A DNA stretch of 60,963 nt from Chromatiaceae bacterium (GCA_022340805.1 JAJDNF010000052.1:1-60963), one strand, 5' to 3'. Positions 34,219 through 43,804 are shown, counted from the stretch's first letter. The notes: generated by a model not told the origin, from the sequence alone. Numbers and translations: made by a program.

Positions 34219-34247
34219 GCTGAGGTAGCGACGCCGGGTGGCGCGGG

Positions 34248-35171
34248 TCAGCTGGTTGGATTGGGCTGGGCGCCGGTATCGGCGCTCTTGCGCACACCCG
34301 TCTCGACGCCTTTCTCCACCCACTTGCGCACCCGGTTAGCGTCGCCGAACGGCGTAAGTTTGCCGAACGAGTTCAGCAGCACGATCACCGTTGGCGTGCC
34401 ATTGAACTCAGTGTGCATCACCAGGCAGCGACCAGCCTCGTTGATATAGCCGGTCTTGCTGATCTGGATCTCCCAGCTGTCATTGCGCATCAGACGGTTG
34501 GTGTTCACGTAACGCAGCGGGCCGCGGTTCTTCAGCGGTCTGACATCCAACTGAGCGCGCGTAGTGGCCTCCCGGATGGTCGGGTAGCGCATGGCCTCGA
34601 ACACCATTCTCGCCAGGTCGCGTGCGGTCGAGGTGTTGGCCGCGTCGAGGCCCGCGGCATCGATGAAGTGCGAGTCGCGCATGCCGAGTTTTGCCGCCTT
34701 GCTGTTCATCGCGCGCACGAAGGCGTCGCTGCCGCCCGGGTAGCTGCGACCGAGCGCGGCCGCGGCCCGGTTCTCGGAGGACATCAGGGCGAGGGTCAGC
34801 ATTTCGCTGCGGGACAGGCGTGACCCGACCCTGAGGCGCGAGCCGGTCATGCGCCGCATGTCCCGGTCAGCGTTGGTGATCTCGATGACCTCGTCCATCG
34901 GCAGCTTGGCGTCCAGAATCACCATCGCGGTCATCAGTTTGGTCACCGATGCGATTGGCATGGTCTGGTCAGACTTGCGCTCGTAAAGGGTGTTGCCGAA
35001 GCGGTCGACGACCAGTGCGGCCTTCGAACGCAGTTTCAGCTTGCGCGTATCGAGTTGTTCCCACAGGCGCAGTGCGCGGCTCGCGCTCGGCGTCTCGGCC
35101 CAGCTGGGGCCGGTCGGGATCCAAAGTAGTGAAAGTAACAGGGTCGCGAGAAGGCATGTAGGTTTTTGCAT
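34248..35171 (-). CDS. pbpG: D-alanyl-D-alanine endopeptidase PbpG (PBP7), 307 aa
   Basis: Low-molecular-weight penicillin-binding protein that cleaves cross-links in peptidoglycan. A signal peptide ends near residue 25 (PSWA). All three active-site motifs are present: S75-V-T-K78, S132-E-N134, and K-T-G in ISKTGYINEAG. Length fits PBP7. The start at 35171 is chosen because the 29 upstream codons precede the signal and overlap the gshA promoter. Its 5' region is divergent from gshA and its 3' end is convergent with prc. Confidence 0.92.
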   Translation of the reverse strand: MQKPTCLLATLLLSLLWIPTGPSWAETPSASRALRLWEQLDTRKLKLRSKAALVVDRFGNTLYERKSDQTMPIASVTKLMTAMVILDAKLPMDEVIEITNADRDMRRMTGSRLRVGSRLSRSEMLTLALMSSENRAAAALGRSYPGGSDAFVRAMNSKAAKLGMRDSHFIDAAGLDAANTSTARDLARMVFEAMRYPTIREATTRAQLDVRPLKNRGPLRYVNTNRLMRNDSWEIQISKTGYINEAGRCLVMHTEFNGTPTVIVLLNSFGKLTPFGDANRVRKWVEKGVETGVRKSADTGAQPNPTS

Positions 35172-35239
35172 GGGCGTGAATGATCGCTCAGCTTGCGGAC
35201 GCGTGCAAACAGTCGCGTTGGCGCCGACGGATGGCGGGT

Positions 35240-35245
35240 TATAAT
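35240..35245 (+). promoter_or_regulatory. Putative -10 box of gshA
   Basis: TATAAT within GGTTATAATCGCGC, 34 bases before the TTG at 35279. The -35 element would fall near 35217-35222 (TTGGCG), with a 17-base spacer. Confidence 0.5.
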
Positions 35246-35278
35246 CGCGCGCCTGCAAATCCCGAGTGGGGAAATCCT

Positions 35279-36853
35279 TTGGTCGATTCTGTTCATGGTC
35301 GTCTCGCCAGGCTGGCCGGCGAGGCCGATATCCGGTTGCTCCGACAGGGCCGGGTTGGCCTCGAGAAAGAGAGTCTGCGAGTCTCTGCCCTGGGCGGTAT
35401 CGCGCTGACCCCCCACCCGCGCGCGCTCGGTTCGGCGTTGACCCATTCCGACATCACCACCGACTACTCCGAGGCGCTGATGGAGTTCATCACCCCACCG
35501 CTGGGCAGCGTCGGGGATGCGTTGGAATACCTGGCCGACCTGCAGGCCTATGTCTATCGTCGCCTCAGCAACGAGATCCTGTGGGCGACCAGCATGCCGT
35601 GCGTGCTGGCCGGCGAGAAGAACATTCCGATTGCCAGGTACGGTACATCCAATGCCGGGCGTATGAAGCACGTTTATCGGGTAGGGCTGGGATATCGCTA
35701 CGGCCGTGTGATGCAGGTGATCGCCGGGGTGCATTTCAACTGGTCTTTCGCCGAGGGTCTGTGGCCTGCATACCGTCTCATCGAGGGACGGGTGTGCGGT
35801 CTGCGCGATTTTCGCGACCAGCGCTACATGGGGCAGATCCGCAATCTGCAGCGTTACGGCTGGCTGATCCCGTTCTTGTTCGGTGCTTCGCCAGCGGTTT
35901 GCAAGTCTTTCTTCGTCGGCAAGGCGACCAACCTGCCGTCGTTCGATGACACGACCTACTATGCACCGCATGCGACCTCGCTGCGCATGGGCGACATCGG
36001 CTATCAGAACAGTCGCGAGGAGGGTCTGGGGATCAAGGCCTGTTACGACGACCTGCAGTGCTATGCCGACAGCCTGCTGAAGGCGACCCTGGCGCCGGCA
36101 GAGGCCTGGGAGACGATCGGTGTGCGGGTCGGTGACGAGTACCGTCAGCTCAATGCCAACATCCTGCAGATCGAAAATGAGTACTACAGTACGGTGCGTC
36201 CGAAGCAGGTCCTCGAGTGGATGGAGAAACCCAGTCTGGCCCTGAAGAAACGCGGCATTCGCTATATCGAACTGCGCTCGCTCGACGTCAACGCCTATCA
36301 CCCGCTCGGTCTGGATGAGATTCAGGGACGCTTTCTGGAGGTCTTCCTGCTGTTCTGCATGCTCAGTGACAGCCCACTGATCGACGCCGGGGAGCGCCAC
36401 GAGATCGACCGCAATCTGCTCGACGTGGCGCATCGCGGCCGTGAACCCAAGCTGATGCTGCAGCATCGCGGGGTACGCCTGCCGATGCGCGCCTGGGCGC
36501 TCGAGATCATGGAGTCGATGCTGCCGGTGTGCGAGGTGCTGGATGGCATCGAGGGAGGCGCCTGGTTCGAAGATGCCATCGACGACCAGATCGCCAAGGT
36601 ACGTGCCCCGGAACTGACGCCGTCCGGCAAGATGCTCGACGAGATGCGCGACAGGGGCGAAGGTTTCTACCAGTTTGCACGCCGGCTGTCGCTCCAGCAT
36701 CAGCGCTATTTCCTGTCCCGCGAGCTGGCGCCGGAATGGATCGCGCGGATGGATGCCAAGGCCACCGAATCGCTGGCCGAGCAGGCGCGTCTGGAAGCCG
36801 AGCCACAGGCGGACTTCGACCGTTTCCTGGCCGAGTATTACCAACAGGTCTGA
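35279..36853 (+). CDS. gshA: Glutamate-cysteine ligase GshA (E. coli type), 524 aa
   Basis: First step of glutathione synthesis: ATP-dependent joining of glutamate and cysteine. Recognisable motifs include RVGLEKESLRVS, THSDITTDYSEALMEFITPP, ACYDDLQCYADSLLKA and RYIELRSLDVNAY. The start is placed at TTG 35279, preceded by GGGGAAA and giving 524 aa, near the 518 of E. coli. An ATG at 35231 would overlap the TATAAT box at 35240 and is less likely. It is convergent with the SDR gene. Confidence 0.92.
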   Translation: MVDSVHGRLARLAGEADIRLLRQGRVGLEKESLRVSALGGIALTPHPRALGSALTHSDITTDYSEALMEFITPPLGSVGDALEYLADLQAYVYRRLSNEILWATSMPCVLAGEKNIPIARYGTSNAGRMKHVYRVGLGYRYGRVMQVIAGVHFNWSFAEGLWPAYRLIEGRVCGLRDFRDQRYMGQIRNLQRYGWLIPFLFGASPAVCKSFFVGKATNLPSFDDTTYYAPHATSLRMGDIGYQNSREEGLGIKACYDDLQCYADSLLKATLAPAEAWETIGVRVGDEYRQLNANILQIENEYYSTVRPKQVLEWMEKPSLALKKRGIRYIELRSLDVNAYHPLGLDEIQGRFLEVFLLFCMLSDSPLIDAGERHEIDRNLLDVAHRGREPKLMLQHRGVRLPMRAWALEIMESMLPVCEVLDGIEGGAWFEDAIDDQIAKVRAPELTPSGKMLDEMRDRGEGFYQFARRLSLQHQRYFLSRELAPEWIARMDAKATESLAEQARLEAEPQADFDRFLAEYYQQV

Positions 36854-36898
36854 ACCATCCGCTGCGTCGGTGTGGTGCAGGGGGTGCAGCCTGCAGGT

Positions 36899-37744
36899 CT
36901 AGCGGCTGCCGCCCCCCGAGGCCTTGCGCAAGATCCAGTCCAGCTGCCGGGTGGTCAGCAATCGCCGCAGTGCGCCGAATACAAAGGTCGGTGTGGTCAC
37001 TGCATAGCGGGCCCGCGGACGCCTGCTCTCCAGGGCATGGACGACCCGTTGCAGAACCGCCTCCGGCGGCAGGGTGAATCCGGTCGTAGGGCCCTCGCGA
37101 ATCAGTCGCGCCGTCATGCTCTGGTAGTTGTCCCGATGCACGCTGTGCTCGGCGTCGATGTTCTCCATGAACTTGGCGTAGGCATTGTCACGGAACCGGC
37201 TGCTGATTGGCCCCGGCTCGATCAGGCTGACATGGATGCCGCTGCCATGCAGCTCGAGGCGCAGCGTGTCGGTCAGGCCCTCGAGCGCGAACTTCGAACA
37301 GTTGTAGGCACCGCGATATGGCATCGCTACCAGACCCAGCACGGAACTGTTCTGGATGATGCGGCCCTCGCCGCGTGCCCGCATTGCCGGTATCAGCAAT
37401 CTGGTCAATTCGTGCCAGCCAAGCAGGTTGGTGCGCAGCTGGGCCTCGAGCACCGCCCAGCTGAGGTCCTCGACCGCACCCGGCTGGCCATAGGCGCCGT
37501 TGTTGAACAGGCCATAGATCGCGCCGCCGGCGGCATCGAGCACCTGCGCGGCGGCCGCGGCGACCGACGCCGGCTGATCGAGATGCAACTCGACCGCCTC
37601 CAGGCCGGCATCCTCCAATGCGGCCAGATCCACGCCCCGCCGGGCACTGGCAAACACCCGATAGCCGCGCTCTTTCAGGCCAAGTGCAACGCAGTGTCCG
37701 ATGCCGCTGGAGCAGCCCGTCACTAGCACCGTCTTGTCTTGCAT
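36899..37744 (-). CDS. SDR-family oxidoreductase, 281 aa
   Basis: Short-chain dehydrogenase/reductase using NAD(P)H. The Rossmann motif is T-G-C-S-S-G-I-G near residue 10, the structural NNGA motif is present, and the catalytic Ser and Y-x-x-x-K occur in QNSSVLG and AYNCSK. Length and the C-terminal RYAVTTPTFVFGALRRLL resemble the YbbO-like SDR group. It is convergent with gshA and divergent from pomA. Substrate unknown. Confidence 0.88.
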   Translation of the reverse strand: MQDKTVLVTGCSSGIGHCVALGLKERGYRVFASARRGVDLAALEDAGLEAVELHLDQPASVAAAAAQVLDAAGGAIYGLFNNGAYGQPGAVEDLSWAVLEAQLRTNLLGWHELTRLLIPAMRARGEGRIIQNSSVLGLVAMPYRGAYNCSKFALEGLTDTLRLELHGSGIHVSLIEPGPISSRFRDNAYAKFMENIDAEHSVHRDNYQSMTARLIREGPTTGFTLPPEAVLQRVVHALESRRPRARYAVTTPTFVFGALRRLLTTRQLDWILRKASGGGSR

Positions 37745-37861
37745 GGGTCACCTTTTCCGCGCTGATCAGAACTAAAGTTTTCGCCCCGACATCCGCTACC
37801 GGGACATGACCGCCCCCGGGTAAAAAGAACCTGCCGAGCGGGGTTGCTAGGAGGTTTATTC

Positions 37862-38617
37862 GTGGATATCGCTACGCTCGTCGGTCTGCTCGGCGGCTTC
37901 GGCATCATTATCGGCGCAATTGCTACCGGCGGCGACGTCATGATCTTCGTCGACGTGCCGTCGACCCTGATCGTGGTCGGCGGGACCTTCATGGTGACAC
38001 TCATGCAGGTCTCCCTGGCGGACTTTCTCGGCTCCTTCGCGATCGGGCTGAAGGCCTTTATCTATAAGGTCGACGACCCGAAAAAGCTGATCGAAGAGGC
38101 GGTCACGCTGGCCGATATCGCGCGCAAGAACGGCCTGCTGGCGCTCGAGGGCCAGGAGATCAGCAATCCGTTCATGAAGAAAGGTATCAGCCTGTGCGTG
38201 GATGGCCACGACCCGTCGCTGGTACAGAAGATGCTGACCCGTGACATCGACCTGACCATCCAGCGCCACGAGGTTGGGCAGCGCATGTTCAAGAATATGG
38301 CGACCATGGCCCCGGCGATGGGCATGATCGGGACCCTGATCGGCCTGGTTCAGATGCTCTCCAACATGTCCGACCCGGCAGCAATTGGTCCGGCCATGGC
38401 GGTGGCGCTGCTCACCACGCTATACGGTGCGGTGATCGCCAACGCGTTCGCGCAGCCGCTGGCCGACAAGCTGGGGCGTGCCAGCCAACTCGAGCAGACC
38501 AACAAGGCGCTGATTCTCGAGACCATCGGCGGGATCCAGGAAGGCATGAACCCCAAGGTCCTGGAGCAGATGCTCGGCACCTACCTGCCGCCGAAGAAGC
38601 GCCCGGAGCAGGCCTGA
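37862..38617 (+). CDS. pomA: Flagellar stator PomA (MotA family), 251 aa
   Basis: Stator subunit that couples ion flow to flagellar rotation. Four hydrophobic segments are present: the N-terminal pair (LVGLLGGFGIIIGAI and VPSTLIVVGGTFMVTLMQV) and the C-terminal pair (APAMGMIGTLIGLVQML and MAVALLTTLYGAVIANAFA). A cytoplasmic loop with VDDPKKLIEEAV lies between. Similarity is to sodium-type PomA rather than proton-type MotA. Start: GTG 37862 with AGGAGG eight bases upstream. It is the first gene of a four-gene run with pomB, pilZ and a small protein. Confidence 0.9.
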   Translation: MDIATLVGLLGGFGIIIGAIATGGDVMIFVDVPSTLIVVGGTFMVTLMQVSLADFLGSFAIGLKAFIYKVDDPKKLIEEAVTLADIARKNGLLALEGQEISNPFMKKGISLCVDGHDPSLVQKMLTRDIDLTIQRHEVGQRMFKNMATMAPAMGMIGTLIGLVQMLSNMSDPAAIGPAMAVALLTTLYGAVIANAFAQPLADKLGRASQLEQTNKALILETIGGIQEGMNPKVLEQMLGTYLPPKKRPEQA

Positions 38618-38627
38618 GGGCGGCGCG

Positions 38628-39539
38628 ATGGCTAACAATTGCCCGAAGTGCGAAACCGGTCTGCCACCCTGGATGGGGACCTTTGCCGATCTGATGTCCC
38701 TGCTGATGTGTTTTTTCGTCTTGCTGCTGTCGTTCGCGACCATCGACGCGGTGCGCTTCAAGAAAATGGCCGAGTCGATGAAAGATGCCTTCGGTGTGCA
38801 GCGCGAGATTCCGGCGAACGAGATCGTGCTGGGGGTCAGCGTGATCAAGCAGGAATGGAGCCCCACGGTTGCCGAGCAGGCGGTGATCACCGAGATCAAG
38901 CAGGAGACGACCGAGGTGGACCAGGAGCACCTCAAGATGCACGAGGGCGAGGGTGAACGGGATCAGCCGCAGCAGGGGGCCGGCGAGGCAGAGATGGACC
39001 GCGAGGCGGCCGCAAAGGCCGCGACGGAGGCGCTGGAGAAAGATCTCATCGAGCAGTTGCGTGAGCTGCAGGATTCGTTGCGCGACGAGGTCATGCAGGG
39101 CCTGGTCACGCTCGAAAGGAAGGAGGGCACGATCATCATCCGCATCCAGGAAAAAGGTTCGTTCGACTCCGGCAGTGCGCGTCTGGACCCGGGTTTCCAC
39201 GAGGTGATGGACCGGATCAGCAAGGTACTGGCATCCCGACCGGGCAAGATCATGGTCTCCGGCCATACCGACAACATCCCGATCAGCACCGGCAGGTTCC
39301 GCTCCAACTGGGAGCTTTCCTCGGCCCGCGCGGTCACTGTGCTGCACTCGATGCTGCGTAACAAGGACATCGCCGAGAACCGCGTGGTGGTGCAGGGTCT
39401 GGCCGATACCGAGCCGCTGGTACCCAATGACAGCCCGCAGAACCGGGCGAGGAACCGCCGCGTCGAGCTGGTACTCACGCGCGGTCTGGACGAGGATTTC
39501 AGCGATCTGAAAGACCTGCAGGGGCTGCAGTTCAAATGA
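38628..39539 (+). CDS. pomB: Flagellar stator PomB (MotB family), 303 aa
   Basis: Peptidoglycan-anchored partner of PomA. One membrane helix contains the ion-binding Asp21 in FADLMSLLMCFFVLLLSF. A charged plug or linker follows, with a Gln/Glu/Ala-rich stretch (about 105-145), and then an OmpA-like domain (about 170-290) with VSGHTDNIPISTGRF. It starts 10 bases after pomA. Sodium coupling is inferred from similarity to PomB. Confidence 0.9.
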   Translation: MANNCPKCETGLPPWMGTFADLMSLLMCFFVLLLSFATIDAVRFKKMAESMKDAFGVQREIPANEIVLGVSVIKQEWSPTVAEQAVITEIKQETTEVDQEHLKMHEGEGERDQPQQGAGEAEMDREAAAKAATEALEKDLIEQLRELQDSLRDEVMQGLVTLERKEGTIIIRIQEKGSFDSGSARLDPGFHEVMDRISKVLASRPGKIMVSGHTDNIPISTGRFRSNWELSSARAVTVLHSMLRNKDIAENRVVVQGLADTEPLVPNDSPQNRARNRRVELVLTRGLDEDFSDLKDLQGLQFK

Positions 39540-39555
39540 CCACAGGCGACAGGCA

Positions 39556-40170
39556 ATGACCGAACACCACCCGGAAACCAAATCGGCAGCCGAGAGACGC
39601 AATTACTTTCGCATCGACGACACCGTGCGGCTCAGCCTGAGGCGCGTGCCGGAGGGCGAGCTCGACGACCGCCTCGACCGCCTCGAGCATGACTTGGCCG
39701 GCAACTTCACGGTCATGTCGAGCCTGGCGGCGATCACCGCGCAGATGACCATCGGCCTGCGACGGATCGAAAACCGCGACCCCGACCTGGCCGCCTATCT
39801 GCGTGCGATCGACCAGAAGATCGAAGTGATCGGACGCGCATTCATCGCCCAGGAGCCCGAGCTGGCGGCCGAGAAGGCCATCGCGGTGAACCTGAGCGCC
39901 GGCGGCATGTGCGTCGGGGTGGACGAGGAATTTGCCCCGGGTACGGCCCTGGAAATCCGCATGCTGCTGTTCCCATCGTTTACCGGCCTTATGATCTACG
40001 CCACGGTGGTCGACAGCGAGCCGGCCACGACGGAACTGGGTGCGGGTGGGTATGCGCATGTCGCCCGGATCGAATTCACCCATATCCGCGAGCATGACCG
40101 CGAGTTGCTGATCCGCCACCTGCTGCGACGGCAGAGCGCGCAGCTTCGCAGTCAACAGGAAGAGGACTGA
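39556..40170 (+). CDS. PilZ-domain protein with helical insert, 204 aa
   Basis: Putative c-di-GMP receptor. The two binding motifs are present as R14-R-N-Y-F-R19 and N112-L-S-A-G-G117. They lie about 90 residues apart, while standard PilZ domains separate them by about 30. The intervening 25-105 region is predicted helical (DRLDRLEHDLAGNFTVMSSL), as in oligomeric atypical PilZ proteins. It lies in the pomAB operon, 16 bases after pomB, suggesting that it adjusts stator function with c-di-GMP. Ligand binding is inferred. Confidence 0.8.
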   Translation: MTEHHPETKSAAERRNYFRIDDTVRLSLRRVPEGELDDRLDRLEHDLAGNFTVMSSLAAITAQMTIGLRRIENRDPDLAAYLRAIDQKIEVIGRAFIAQEPELAAEKAIAVNLSAGGMCVGVDEEFAPGTALEIRMLLFPSFTGLMIYATVVDSEPATTELGAGGYAHVARIEFTHIREHDRELLIRHLLRRQSAQLRSQQEED

Positions 40171-40172
40171 GC

Positions 40173-40457
40173 ATGCCCAATCGCAGACCCGAACCCGATG
40201 AACTCAAGGAGGCGCTGGCCGCGGCCGCGCACATGCGCACCGTCGGCGACGACCCGCACCGCGTTGCGAAATGGCTGCGCCATTACCACCGCCGTTGCCA
40301 GGGGCTCGAGGAGTTGCTGCTGATCACCGACCGCTATCTGAGGTTCGGCATGTCCGAGCACGAGCTCTCGGCCATGCGCGTGCTGGTGGCGCACCTGCGC
40401 GAGAGCGAGCTGGCGGCCGCAGACAGCGACGAGGTCGACAGCACCCTGCCGATGTAG
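40173..40457 (+). CDS. Conserved small protein of the pomAB-pilZ operon, 94 aa
   Basis: Not recognised. It is a soluble, helical and acidic protein beginning MPNRRPEPDELKEAL, with HRVAKWLRHYHRRCQGLEEL in the middle and no signal or membrane segment. It starts 2 bases after the pilZ stop, so translation is likely coupled and the function probably belongs to stator or c-di-GMP control. Codon use is like its neighbours. Confidence 0.65.
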   Translation: MPNRRPEPDELKEALAAAAHMRTVGDDPHRVAKWLRHYHRRCQGLEELLLITDRYLRFGMSEHELSAMRVLVAHLRESELAAADSDEVDSTLPM

Positions 40458-40672
40458 CGTCCGGCGGGGCCGGGTCGGGCCAAGTCCGGCAATGCCCGGC
40501 CCTGGGCTTGAGATTCCGCGAGCCGGTTCCCATATATGTGCGGTGCATACGGGTGGCGAGGGGGTAGTCCGGGGCTCGTCCGCTGGGGTATCACGCGGGG
40601 CCAGCCGGCTTCTCGCGGCAAATGGCGCTGTGGTAACATTACAAAGTTAAACATCATTTTGGGGGTAGTAAC

Positions 40673-40942
40673 ATGCCTTTCTACGAATACCGCTGTGGGT
40701 CCTGTGGTCATGAGCTCGAGGCGATGCAGAAGATGAGCGCCGCCCCTCTGACCGACTGCCCGGCGTGCGAACAGCCGCAGCTGGTCAAGCTGGTGTCGGC
40801 AGCCGGCTTTCGACTCAAGGGCGGCGGCTGGTACGAGACCGACTTCAAGGGCGGTGCCAAGAAGAACGTCGCCGAATCCGCTAGCGGCCAGGCGTCCGGC
40901 GGACACAGTTGTGGCACCGGAGCCTGCTCTGCCTGCAGCTGA
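40673..40942 (+). CDS. FmdB-family zinc-ribbon protein, 89 aa
   Basis: Small putative regulatory protein with a zinc ribbon built from CGSCG and CPAC. The start [12 protein letters not shown] is diagnostic. A Gly/Ser/Cys-rich tail ([13 protein letters not shown]) adds four cysteines. It is commonly found just upstream of aspS, as here. A strong hairpin with T run separates it from aspS. Confidence 0.9.
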   Translation: MPFYEYRCGSCGHELEAMQKMSAAPLTDCPACEQPQLVKLVSAAGFRLKGGGWYETDFKGGAKKNVAESASGQASGGHSCGTGACSACS

Positions 40943-40974
40943 TTGATACGACCTCAGACAGCGATCTGAATGGA

Positions 40975-41004
40975 GGCGCCCCGAGTTGGGGCGCCTTGTC
41001 TTTT
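40975..41004 (+). terminator. Intrinsic terminator between fmdB and aspS
   Basis: GGCGCCCC (40975-40982), loop GAGTT, GGGGCGCC (40988-40995), then TTGTCTTTT. It ends 19 bases before the aspS start, so it may act as an attenuator rather than a plain terminator. Confidence 0.7.
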
Positions 41005-41022
41005 GCAACCCGGGAAAACACC

Positions 41023-42819
41023 ATGCGCAGCCACTACTGCGGTGAAGTGAACACCGCCCACATTGACCAGACCGTCGAGTTCTGCGGCTGGGTGAACCGC
41101 CGTCGTGACCATGGTGGCGTCATCTTTATCGACCTGCGCGACCGCAGTGGCCTGGTCCAGGTGGTTTACGATCCCGACCTGCCGGCGGTGTTCGCTACTG
41201 CAGAACAGGTACGCAACGAGTTCGTCGTGCGTGTGCAGGGTCGCGTCCGTGCCCGACCCGAGGGTACCGTCAACAAGGAACTGTCGACCGGGGAGGTCGA
41301 GGTGCTTGGGTTGGAGCTCGAGATCCTCAACCGCGCCGAGACTCCACCGTTCCAGCTCGACGACGACGACACCTCCGAAGAGTTGCGCCTGCGCTATCGC
41401 TATGTCGACCTGCGCCGCCCGGTGATGCAGCAGCGCATCATGCTGCGCGCGCTGACCACGCGCAGCCTGCGCCGCTATCTCGATGATCACGGCTTCCTCG
41501 ACATCGAGACCCCGATGCTGACCAAGGCCACGCCCGAGGGCGCGCGCGACTACCTGGTGCCGAGCCGGGTGCACGCCGGCAAGTTCTTCGCGCTGCCGCA
41601 GTCGCCGCAGTTGTTCAAGCAGCTGCTGATGATGTCGGGCATGGACCGTTACTACCAGATCGTACGTTGCTTCCGCGACGAGGACCTGCGCGCCGATCGC
41701 CAGCCCGAGTTCACCCAGCTCGACCTCGAGATGTCGTTCATGGACGAGGACCAGATCATGACCCTGATGGAGGGCATGATCCGCCAGCTGTTCGACACCG
41801 CGCTCGGCGTCCAGCTGCCCGATCCGTTCCCGCGCATGAGCTACCAGGAATCCCTGCGCCGGTTCGGTTCCGATCGCCCGGATCTGCGCTGCCCGCTCGA
41901 ACTGGTCGATGTCGCCGACCTGATGGACGGCGTCGAGTTCAAGGTGTTTTCCGGCCCGGCCAAGGACCCGAAGGGCCGGGTGGTTGCGATGCGCGTGCCG
42001 CAGGGTTTCGAGCTCAGCCGCAAGGACATCGACGACTACACCAAGTTCGTCAGCATCTACGGCGCCAAGGGCCTGGCCTATATCAAGGTGAATGATATTG
42101 CGCAGGGCCGCGAAGGTTTGCAGTCGCCGATCCTGAAGTTCCTGCCGGACACCGCGGTCGCCGGTATCATGTCGCGTACCGCGGCGCAGAACGGCGACCT
42201 GATCTTTTTCGGCGCCGACAAGGCGGGCATCGTCAACGAGGCAATCGGTGCGCTGCGCGTCAAGCTCGGCCATGATCTCGGCCTGATGTCGGGGGAGTGG
42301 AAGCCCCTTTGGGTGGTCGACTTCCCGATGTTCGAATGGGACGAGGGCGAGGGCCGCTGGCAGGCGCTGCATCACCCGTTCACCGCGCCGAAGGCGGAAC
42401 ACCTCGACCTGCTGAGCACGGCGCCCGGCGAATGCCTGTCACGTGCCTACGACATGGTGTTGAACGGTACCGAGGTCGGCGGCGGCTCGATCCGTATCCA
42501 CCGCGAGGCCGTGCAGCAGCAGGTCTTCCACCTGCTCGGCATCGAGGAGCAGGAGGCGCAGGAGAAATTCGGCTTCCTGCTGACTGCGCTCAGGTACGGC
42601 TGTCCGCCGCACGGCGGCCTGGCTTTCGGCCTCGACCGGCTGGTCATGCTGATGAGCGGTGCCGCCTCGATCCGCGACGTGATGGCCTTCCCGAAGACGC
42701 AAAGCGCCAGCTGCCTGCTGACCCAGGCCCCATCCGAGGTCACCCAGGGCCAGCTGCGCGAGCTGCACCTGCGTGTGCGTCTGCCGCAGGCCGTGCCCGA
42801 GGGCAAGGCCGACGCCTGA
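41023..42819 (+). CDS. aspS: Aspartyl-tRNA synthetase, 598 aa
   Basis: Class IIb aminoacyl-tRNA synthetase charging tRNA-Asp. The anticodon-binding OB domain begins [20 protein letters not shown]. Motif 2 ([20 protein letters not shown]), the bacterial insertion domain, and motif 3 ([14 protein letters not shown]) are all present. The OB domain reads RRRDHGG, where E. coli has RRRDLGS; His at this site is typical of non-discriminating AspRS that also charges tRNA-Asn. The start at 41023 follows the family N-terminus. nudB follows 91 bases downstream. Confidence 0.95.
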   Translation: MRSHYCGEVNTAHIDQTVEFCGWVNRRRDHGGVIFIDLRDRSGLVQVVYDPDLPAVFATAEQVRNEFVVRVQGRVRARPEGTVNKELSTGEVEVLGLELEILNRAETPPFQLDDDDTSEELRLRYRYVDLRRPVMQQRIMLRALTTRSLRRYLDDHGFLDIETPMLTKATPEGARDYLVPSRVHAGKFFALPQSPQLFKQLLMMSGMDRYYQIVRCFRDEDLRADRQPEFTQLDLEMSFMDEDQIMTLMEGMIRQLFDTALGVQLPDPFPRMSYQESLRRFGSDRPDLRCPLELVDVADLMDGVEFKVFSGPAKDPKGRVVAMRVPQGFELSRKDIDDYTKFVSIYGAKGLAYIKVNDIAQGREGLQSPILKFLPDTAVAGIMSRTAAQNGDLIFFGADKAGIVNEAIGALRVKLGHDLGLMSGEWKPLWVVDFPMFEWDEGEGRWQALHHPFTAPKAEHLDLLSTAPGECLSRAYDMVLNGTEVGGGSIRIHREAVQQQVFHLLGIEEQEAQEKFGFLLTALRYGCPPHGGLAFGLDRLVMLMSGAASIRDVMAFPKTQSASCLLTQAPSEVTQGQLRELHLRVRLPQAVPEGKADA

Positions 42820-42910
42820 GCGGAGGGGTTTGCCGCAAGGCTGGCGCGACCGGGAGAACATCCCGGGCGTGCCGGGTCGTGATCGACCACAACAGGTGAG
42901 TCCGTACAGC

Positions 42911-43381
42911 ATGTCCGCCAGTGAACCGCAAACCGAGGGGTTGGAGCGCCGCTACAAGCGCCCGGAGTCCGTGCTGATTCTGGTGTGCACGCGAATCGGC
43001 GAGGTCCTGCTGATGGAGCGTACCCGGCCACATGGATTCTGGCAGTCGGTGACCGGGTCGCTGCACTGGGGTGAGTCGGCGCCCGCAGCGGCGGCCCGCG
43101 AGCTGACTGAGGAGACCGGGCTCGATGCCGGGCATCGCCTGCTCGATCTGCGCCGCGGCGAACATTTCCCGATAATCCCCCCTTGGCGTGCCCGCTATGC
43201 GCCCGGCGCACACGTCAACCGCGAGCACTGGTTCATGCTGGAACTGGCATCGCGCCGCACCATTAGGCTGGATCCTGCCGAGCATCGCCAGTGTCGCTGG
43301 CTGAATGCCGAGCAGGCCGCACGCCGCGCCTCGTCCTGGACCAACCGCAAGCTGATACGCGAGTGGATGCTGAACCGGTGA
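42911..43381 (+). CDS. nudB: Dihydroneopterin triphosphate diphosphatase NudB, 156 aa
   Basis: Nudix hydrolase of folate synthesis that removes pyrophosphate from dihydroneopterin triphosphate. A perfect Nudix box spans about residues 50-72 (GSLHWGE followed by RELTEETGL). The N-terminal RRYKRPESVLILVCT and the C-terminal SWTNRKLIREWML are family features. Location after aspS matches many gammaproteobacteria. ATG 42911 chosen; longer in-frame readings overlap aspS. Confidence 0.92.
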   Translation: MSASEPQTEGLERRYKRPESVLILVCTRIGEVLLMERTRPHGFWQSVTGSLHWGESAPAAAARELTEETGLDAGHRLLDLRRGEHFPIIPPWRARYAPGAHVNREHWFMLELASRRTIRLDPAEHRQCRWLNAEQAARRASSWTNRKLIREWMLNR

Positions 43382-43804
43382 AGCAGCGCAGCCGGGCGGC
43401 GTCGGTATCGGCGAAATCGCTATGTAGTGGTAGCTTTTCGCGCCTCGTACGCACCTTCCTTGCAGCTCGGCCGGAACGCGCCTAACCGCGGGCTTGCTGA
43501 GAAACCACCCTCGGGCGATCGTTTCAGATCTGTCTGAAGCTGCCTAGACTGCATGTTGCACCAGTCGATCATGGGCAAACAGTGAAATCCGATGTGGTGG
43601 CTGCCAATCATCGTTTTTCTGGGATTTTCTGGCGGGCATGGTTGGTGACCGGCCCATGATCTAACCGCGCCCTCGCTTGTCCAGGCACGCCTGCACTTGC
43701 TGTTCACTCAAGCCATAGCGCCCCGCTATGCCTTTCGCTCCACAGCGGCGTTCAGCCGCACCTGTCCGGCGCGATCATCCCGGATACTGGTGCAACATGC
43801 AGGT
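43382..43804. other. Gene-free stretch containing an inverted-repeat-bounded segment
   Basis: No supported gene. The stretch holds a small palindrome, TTCAGA-tctg-TCTGAA (43523-43538), and most of a 265-base segment bounded by long inverted repeats (separate entries). Open frames here show no family similarity. Confidence 0.5.
43544..43565 (+). repeat. Left arm of a long inverted repeat
   Basis: This 22-base arm begins CTAGACTGCATG and ends GCACCAGT. It matches the reverse complement of 43786-43808 at every base apart from one single-base indel. Confidence 0.8.

Noticed and set aside
43478..43670. GCCTAAC and ATCTAAC, possible integron attC half-sites
   Set aside because: Matching GTTRRRY partners at suitable spacing were not found, and no cassette-like gene or integrase is present.
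43420..43707. Minus-strand frame of 95 codons between nudB and the HMA gene
   Set aside because: No similarity, no RBS, and it runs across the left arm of the inverted repeat.
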